A stretch of DNA of 8,858 nt. It comes from SIG435 sp045530725. Lineage in GTDB: Bacteria > Bacillota > Clostridia > UMGS1810. The stretch covers positions 1 through 8,858 of the forward strand of contig JAZSCT010000044.1 of assembly GCA_045530725.1 (NCBI GenBank), given 5' to 3'. A model generated the notes under the pieces. The model searched no databases, was not told where the DNA came from, and worked only from the letters and a program-made list of their open reading frames with translations. The position numbers and the translations under genes were made by a program. Shown in pieces: positions 5,631-8,858 of the stretch; the stretch's first letter is position 1, and the number at the start of each line of letters is the position of its first letter.

Positions 5631-7265
5631 ATGAAAAGATTTCTTTCTATTATTTTGACAGTGATTATGATTGCAACATCTGTAATGTGCGTATCTGTAT
5701 TCGCTGCAGATGAAATCAAAGTTACTATCAACGGCAAAGAAAAGGCATTTGATGTGACTCCGGTTATTATTAATGACAGAACATTAGTTCCTATGAGAGG
5801 TATTTTCGAGGAATTTGGTGCAACTGTTGAATGGGACGGCGTGACACAATCTGTTACTGCAAGTGTAGCAGGAAGCAAAATTGTGTTGCAGGTAGGTAAG
5901 GTTGTGGCTATGATAAACGGTCAGTATGCTTCACTTGATGCACCTGCACGTCTTATCGAAGGCAAAACAATGGTTCCTGTAAGATTTATTGCAGAGACAC
6001 TTGGTTGTGAAGTGAACTGGGAAGATGCAACAAGAACAGTTGTTATAAAAGGAGATGTTAAGGCTCCGGAAACACCTTCAACAGATACAGTAGATTCTGC
6101 AGCAGATAACACAGGTGCTGCAGTTGTTCCCGTTGATGACGGTTGGGCAGATATCGCAGTTGTAGGATTCGAAGGCGGAAATGCAGCTCCTTCCTCAGGA
6201 CTCAATTTCTGGGGTGTTAAGCCTGAAGGCGGCAATACAAGCGGCAAAAAAGTCTTTGTTACATATGCAGAGGCAGGTGTTCCTAAGCCAAGTAATACAG
6301 AGGATTTCGGTTCAGGACTTCTAAAACTTGACATAAACGCAGGCGAAGATGATGCAGATGCGAGTAAGGGCTTGGTAGCAGGCAGAATCAATGATATTCC
6401 TGCAAATGCAGTTCCATACAAAGCAGGAGAAAAATACAAAATTTCTGTATGGGTGTATCTTGCAGAAGGCGATGGAGCAGCGGTTACAATGGCTGCATAC
6501 GTTGGCAAAAGTACCAATGGATTCAAAAAGACCGCTACAGCAGATCTCAAAAAAGGCGAATGGCAGAGACTTGAATTAGAGGTTGAAGCAACTTCAAGCC
6601 ATGAAGGTCAGACAACAGGTGCAAGATTTGCATTTGAGGGTGCTCCTTCTGTTATCTATATGGATAACCTTTCATACGAAAAGCCCGGTTCAGGTGTAGC
6701 ATCAACACCTGCTCCTGCACCATCAACACCTGTTTCTTCACAAACTGTTGCAGATGCTAAACTTCCCTCAGGCGGCACAGTTATTGCAAGCCAGGCAGAC
6801 CTTCTTGCATATGTAAATAATAAGACTGTATTGGACGAAAATGGAGTGCTTAAGGTTAGTGCTACAAAGGGTGAAAAGGATACTTCTGTTGTACTTCAGT
6901 CAAAGACAGACCTTTCCGACAAAATAAAAGAAGGTAATGTATATATGGTAACCTTCAAGGCACGTGTTACATCAGGTTCTCCGTATGCTAAGTTGTTTAT
7001 CCAGGCAGGAAAAGATGGTGGATATGCAAAGGCTGTATTTGCTGCTACAAGTTATGGCTCTGACTGGACCGCATGTTATATGCCTTTCGTAGGTCCTGAA
7101 GTTAGTATGAATGGCGTATGGGGATTCCGTTTCGCCGGAGAAACTCATATAACAGAAATCAAGGATTTCCAGATTATAGACTACGGTACAAGCGTAAAGG
7201 TTACAGACCTTCCTCACACTTATATAGTAGGCAATTCATCTGCAAACGGACTTAAGATTAAGTAA
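5631..7265 (+). CDS. Secreted stalk-domain protein with two carbohydrate-binding-like modules
   Basis: A 544-residue exported protein. Residues 1-25 are a signal peptide (MKRF, hydrophobic core, VFA then ADE as the cleavage site). Cys20 is preceded by VM, so it is not a good lipobox. Residues 29-141 are a stalk/copper amine oxidase N-terminal domain (PF07833 type), shown by two copies of the family pattern: RTLVPMRGIFEEFGATVEW (50-68) and KTMVPVRFIAETLGCEVNW (112-130). An acidic linker (142-171) leads to a beta-sandwich module (about 174-350) that looks like CBM4_9/galactose-binding folds (GFEGGN near its start; YKISVWVYL, WQRLELEV, VIYMDNLSY). A Pro-rich linker (APAPSTP) precedes a second beta-sandwich-like module (about 378-544, with VYMVTFKARV, CYMPFVG, IIDYGTSV). 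It has no LPXTG, SLH or transmembrane anchor. Binding of surface or plant polysaccharide is inferred from the folds, and no catalytic domain is seen. It is a paralogue of the next gene, which lacks the middle module. AAAGGAG at 5616-5622 fixes the start. Confidence 0.9.
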   Translation: MKRFLSIILTVIMIATSVMCVSVFAADEIKVTINGKEKAFDVTPVIINDRTLVPMRGIFEEFGATVEWDGVTQSVTASVAGSKIVLQVGKVVAMINGQYASLDAPARLIEGKTMVPVRFIAETLGCEVNWEDATRTVVIKGDVKAPETPSTDTVDSAADNTGAAVVPVDDGWADIAVVGFEGGNAAPSSGLNFWGVKPEGGNTSGKKVFVTYAEAGVPKPSNTEDFGSGLLKLDINAGEDDADASKGLVAGRINDIPANAVPYKAGEKYKISVWVYLAEGDGAAVTMAAYVGKSTNGFKKTATADLKKGEWQRLELEVEATSSHEGQTTGARFAFEGAPSVIYMDNLSYEKPGSGVASTPAPAPSTPVSSQTVADAKLPSGGTVIASQADLLAYVNNKTVLDENGVLKVSATKGEKDTSVVLQSKTDLSDKIKEGNVYMVTFKARVTSGSPYAKLFIQAGKDGGYAKAVFAATSYGSDWTACYMPFVGPEVSMNGVWGFRFAGETHITEIKDFQIIDYGTSVKVTDLPHTYIVGNSSANGLKIK

Positions 7266-7278
7266 TTTGTCAAACAGT

Positions 7279-7313
7279 AACGGAGATGCAAAAGACATTT
7301 TGCATCTCCGTTT
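7279..7313 (+). terminator. First hairpin after the stalk gene
   Basis: ACGGAGATGCAAAA (7280-7293) pairs perfectly with TTTTGCATCTCCGT (7298-7311) around the 4-base loop GACA, starting 14 bases after the stop codon. The T-tract is short (TTTG), so it may act mostly as a 3' end stabiliser with the next hairpin. Confidence 0.65.
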
Positions 7314-7319
7314 GTATTA

Positions 7320-7358
7320 ATTGCACAAAAAAATTTTTTGTTTTTGTGCAATTTTTTT
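7320..7358 (+). terminator. Second terminator between the stalk genes
   Basis: ATTGCACAAAAA (7320-7331) pairs with TTTTTGTGCAAT (7341-7352) and is followed by six Ts (7353-7358). This is a canonical intrinsic terminator, placed in tandem with the one at 7279. Confidence 0.85.
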
Positions 7359-7359
7359 A

Positions 7360-7388
7360 TTTAAAAAATATTCATAGTATGATATACT
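7360..7388 (+). promoter_or_regulatory. Promoter of the second stalk-domain gene
   Basis: TATACT (7383-7388) is a good -10. The -35 at a 17-base spacing is TTTAAA (7360-7365), four of six consensus bases. It follows the terminator tract directly, so the second stalk gene is an independent unit. Confidence 0.5.
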
Positions 7389-7424
7389 TATTGTGCTAAA
7401 AAAAATATGAAAGGATGAAACAAA

Positions 7425-8402
7425 ATGAAAAAATTATTATCAATCATTTTAGCAGTGGTTATGGTACTCTCATCTGTTACATTTGTAATGGCTGATGATG
7501 ATATCAAAATCACAATCAATGGCGAGGCAAAGAAGTTTGACGTAATGCCTCAGATTATCGAAGGAAGAACACTTGTTCCTATGAGAGCAATCTTTGAAGC
7601 ACTTGGAGCAGAAGTAGGCTGGGATGATGCTGCAAAAACAGCATCAGGAAAAACTGCTACCACAGAAGTTTCCCTTACTATTGATAACAAAGAAGCAAAA
7701 GTAAACGGTAAAGCAGTTACACTTGATGTTCCTGCACAGATTATCGAATCACGTACAATGGTTCCTGTAAGATTTATTGCAGAATCACTTGGATGTGAAG
7801 TTGAATGGGATGGTGATACAAAGACAGTTATCATCACAATGGAAAAGAAAGAAGAGGCAGTTGATCCTGCAATTGGCGAAGAAAAAAACCTTGGTTCTTC
7901 TCTTCCACAGTCAGGTACAGTTATCGCTACTCAGGAAGACTTCGCTACATGTGTTAAAGGCAAGGCAATCACAGCAAAAGACGGCGTTGTTGTGATAGAA
8001 GCACAGAAACAGGAAAATGATAATAAACAAGTAGCAGTTTCCAAAGTATCACTTTCAGGTCTTATCAAAGAAGGCAATGTATATATGCTTACATTCAAGG
8101 CTCGTGCTACATCAGGTGACCCATACCTTAAAGCATATATCCAGGCAAGCAAAGAAAACGGCTACAAAAAAGTATTATTTGCTGCTACAAGTTACGGCAA
8201 AGACTGGACTACATGCTATATGCCATTTGTAGGTAATAATTATGATATAACAACCTGGGGATTCAGAGTTGCAGGTGAAACTCATACAACAGAAATCAAA
8301 GATCTTCAGATTATTGATTACGGTACAAGTGTAAATATTGCTGATCTTCCTCACACTTATATAATAGGCAATTCATATGCAAACGGTCTTAAATTGAAAT
8401 AA
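7425..8402 (+). CDS. Secreted stalk-domain protein with one C-terminal beta-sandwich module
   Basis: A 325-residue paralogue of the preceding gene. Residues 1-23 are a signal peptide (MKKLLSIILAVVMVL, then FVMA before DDD). Residues 27-139 form the stalk/copper amine oxidase N-terminal domain with its two repeats, RTLVPMRAIFEALGAEVGW (48-66) and RTMVPVRFIAESLGCEVEW. A short acidic linker (about 140-158) leads to the C-terminal module (159-325), closely alike in both proteins (GNVYMLTFKARATSGDPY, FAATSYGKDWTTCYMPF, GETHTTEIKDLQIIDYGTSV). The final DLPHTYI-GNS-ANGLK-K tail is almost identical. The protein is extracellular with no visible anchor or enzyme domain; polysaccharide or cell-wall binding is a guess from the fold. 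The AAAGGAT ribosome binding site (7410-7416) sits 9 bases before the ATG. The paralogue's extra middle module is absent, so module gain or loss followed a tandem duplication. Confidence 0.9.
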   Translation: MKKLLSIILAVVMVLSSVTFVMADDDIKITINGEAKKFDVMPQIIEGRTLVPMRAIFEALGAEVGWDDAAKTASGKTATTEVSLTIDNKEAKVNGKAVTLDVPAQIIESRTMVPVRFIAESLGCEVEWDGDTKTVIITMEKKEEAVDPAIGEEKNLGSSLPQSGTVIATQEDFATCVKGKAITAKDGVVVIEAQKQENDNKQVAVSKVSLSGLIKEGNVYMLTFKARATSGDPYLKAYIQASKENGYKKVLFAATSYGKDWTTCYMPFVGNNYDITTWGFRVAGETHTTEIKDLQIIDYGTSVNIADLPHTYIIGNSYANGLKLK

Positions 8403-8417
8403 TTAAATATTATACAT

Positions 8418-8454
8418 AAGAGGTGTGGAATTATTCTGCACCTCTTTTTGTTTT
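8418..8454 (+). terminator. Terminator of the second stalk gene
   Basis: AAGAGGTG (8418-8425) pairs with CACCTCTT (8439-8446). G-U and A-U pairs extend the stem inward to a 3-base loop, and TTTGTTTT follows. The ISL3 terminal repeat begins at 8455, directly after this T-tract. Confidence 0.88.
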
Positions 8455-8480
8455 GGCTCTATGTAAATAGTTGGGGTCAA
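8455..8480 (+). repeat. ISL3-type terminal inverted repeat
   Basis: The sequence from 8455 starts GGCTCT and contains AAATAG, followed by GGGGTCAA, as I recall for the outer ends of ISL3-family elements. It sits 37 bases beyond the transposase stop, a normal distance. The partner repeat is outside the window. Confidence 0.6.
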
Positions 8481-8503
8481 AATTAAATAATGGAAGTTTT
8501 CGT

Positions 8504-8529
8504 GGCGGTTGCACTCTTAGGCAACCGCC
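8504..8529 (-). repeat. GC-rich hairpin over the ISL3 transposase stop codon
   Basis: GGCGGTTGC (8504-8512) pairs with GCAACCGCC (8521-8529) around an 8-base loop that holds the transposase stop (8517-8519). It is much more GC-rich than its surroundings. No clear T-tract follows on the minus strand (only TTT on the plus strand), so terminator function in either direction is uncertain. Confidence 0.55.
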
Positions 8530-8719
8530 TTTCCAATATTAGATTTTTTGTAGTTAAACATATGTGATATTCTTTTTCTGAATCTATTAAAATTACGGTA
8601 TCCGTAAGCATTCCTTTTTAAAACTTTAATATTGTTTTTGCATACCTCGGTAAATCCGTTGGTATAAGGATAATCAAATGTATTAAATATTGACAACAAC
8701 AGACTTTTTTTGTGCCTGA
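8517..8719 (-). pseudogene. ISL3-family transposase, C-terminal remnant
   Basis: The minus strand codes for the conserved C-terminus of ISL3-family DDE transposases: FDYPYTNGFTE, then NNIKVLKRNAYGYRNFNRF and RKRI. In the family this is the (Y/S)NGxxEGxNxKIKxxKRxxYG block just after the catalytic core. Here the usual EGxN is EVCKN, so the conserved glycine is lost, which may reflect decay. Coding stops being ISL3 at 8719, where another IS begins, so the DDE core and N-terminus are missing from this piece and no initiation codon belongs to it. I call it a disrupted gene, not a 60-residue protein. Confidence 0.8.
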
Positions 8720-8745
8720 TGTAGGTTTGTCAATGATGTGTTACA
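8720..8745 (+). repeat. IS terminal inverted repeat, right copy (IRR)
   Basis: Begins TGTAGGTTT and ends TGTTACA, and matches the inverted copy at 113-138 in 21 of 26 positions. It ends three bases before the transposase stop codon on the minus strand, so the gene runs almost to the tip of the element. Confidence 0.7.
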
Positions 8746-8748
8746 AAA

Positions 8749-8858
8749 TCAATTAAAAATTTCACCATCTTCAAGGAAAGCCTTGATATAATCAATAGGA
8801 GCTTTCCAGTTGAGAGGGCGCATAGGAAACTTGTTGTAGTTATAGTTATGCACTTTTA
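8749..8858 (-). CDS. rve-type IS transposase, C-terminal fragment (partial)
   Basis: Thirty-five codons before a TGA at 8751-8749 read HNYNYNKFPMRPLNWKAP, then IDYIKAFLEDGEIFN. The YN-x-FPMRPLNWK-P pattern is the typical end of integrase-core (rve) transposases such as IS481/IS3 relatives, equivalent to the YN...RPH..L...P block. The DDE core and N-terminus lie beyond the window. The frame is open to the edge, so nothing suggests it is broken. Confidence 0.75.
   Translation of the reverse strand, partial: KVHNYNYNKFPMRPLNWKAPIDYIKAFLEDGEIFN

Larger units (their letters stand above)
8455..8719 (-). mobile_element. ISL3-family insertion sequence, transposase-3' end, truncated
   Basis: The element end is at 8455: GGCTCTATGTAAATAGTTGG fits what I recall of ISL3-family terminal repeats (GGCTCTTTG-CAAATAG). 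Inside it, on the minus strand, lies the C-terminus of an ISL3 transposase. The element is cut at 8719/8720, where a different IS end begins. ISL3 elements make 8-bp target duplications; the visible candidate is TTTGTTTT (8447-8454), but the other end is not in the window. Confidence 0.75.
8720..8858 (-). mobile_element. Right-edge IS element with rve-type transposase, 3' end only
   Basis: From 8720 to the window edge lies the transposase-3' end of an IS: terminal repeat 8720-8745, then the transposase stop at 8749-8751. Orientation and terminal repeat match the element at 1-138, which shows the opposite end of the same type. It is inserted in the ISL3 transposase gene. The visible length, 139 bp, nearly equals the 138 bp at the left edge. 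Confidence 0.75.

Noticed and set aside
8517..8699. Independent 60-residue protein starting at TTG 8699
   Set aside because: It has no ribosome binding site and is the internal C-terminal part of an ISL3 transposase whose frame continues upstream to the IS junction.
1..8858. CRISPR arrays, rRNA or tRNA genes
   Set aside because: I saw no regularly spaced repeats and no tRNA or rRNA-like segments on either strand.

Overview
The window looks like a chromosomal piece of a low-GC, Gram-positive member of the Clostridia. The reasons are A+T-rich intergenic DNA, strong AAAGGAG-type ribosome binding sites, a perfect CIRCE operator in front of groES-groEL, near-consensus sigma-A promoters, TTG and GTG starts, and secreted 'stalk' (copper amine oxidase N-terminal domain) proteins of a kind frequent in gut Clostridia. 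I cannot name the genus.

Layout. Positions 1-138 are one end of an IS element with an rve-type (integrase-core) transposase; its transposase starts at 25 and runs leftward out of the window. A promoter at 169-197 drives a phage/ICE-type tyrosine recombinase (240-1457, TTG start). It is followed after 57 bp by ychF (1515-2609), a conserved ATPase of the Obg/YchF family. Next is the heat-shock operon: promoter 2720-2748, CIRCE 2760-2786, groES 2817-3077, groEL 3106-4746 and a strong terminator at 4795-4823.

Positions 4955-5215 hold the most unusual part. A near-perfect promoter fires into a 131-nt almost fully self-complementary leader (4989-5119). A classic attenuator follows, in which an antiterminator hairpin (5130-5160) and an intrinsic terminator (5148-5183) compete for the same bases. 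Only then comes an 85-residue acidic helical protein of unknown function (5216-5473). I recognise no known riboswitch or T-box in this leader.

The last third carries two paralogous secreted stalk proteins (5631-7265 and 7425-8402), each with its own promoter and terminator. They share a signal peptide, a stalk domain and a C-terminal beta-sandwich-like module with an almost identical tail. The first has an extra carbohydrate-binding-like module inserted between them.

The right edge is nested mobile DNA. An ISL3-family end (terminal repeat from 8455, transposase C-terminus 8517-8719, minus strand) is interrupted at 8720 by the other end of an rve-type IS matching the one at the left edge. The two IS ends lie in the same orientation and occupy 138 and 139 bp. 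This is what a short-read contig broken at a multicopy IS would look like, although a real IS-flanked segment is also possible.
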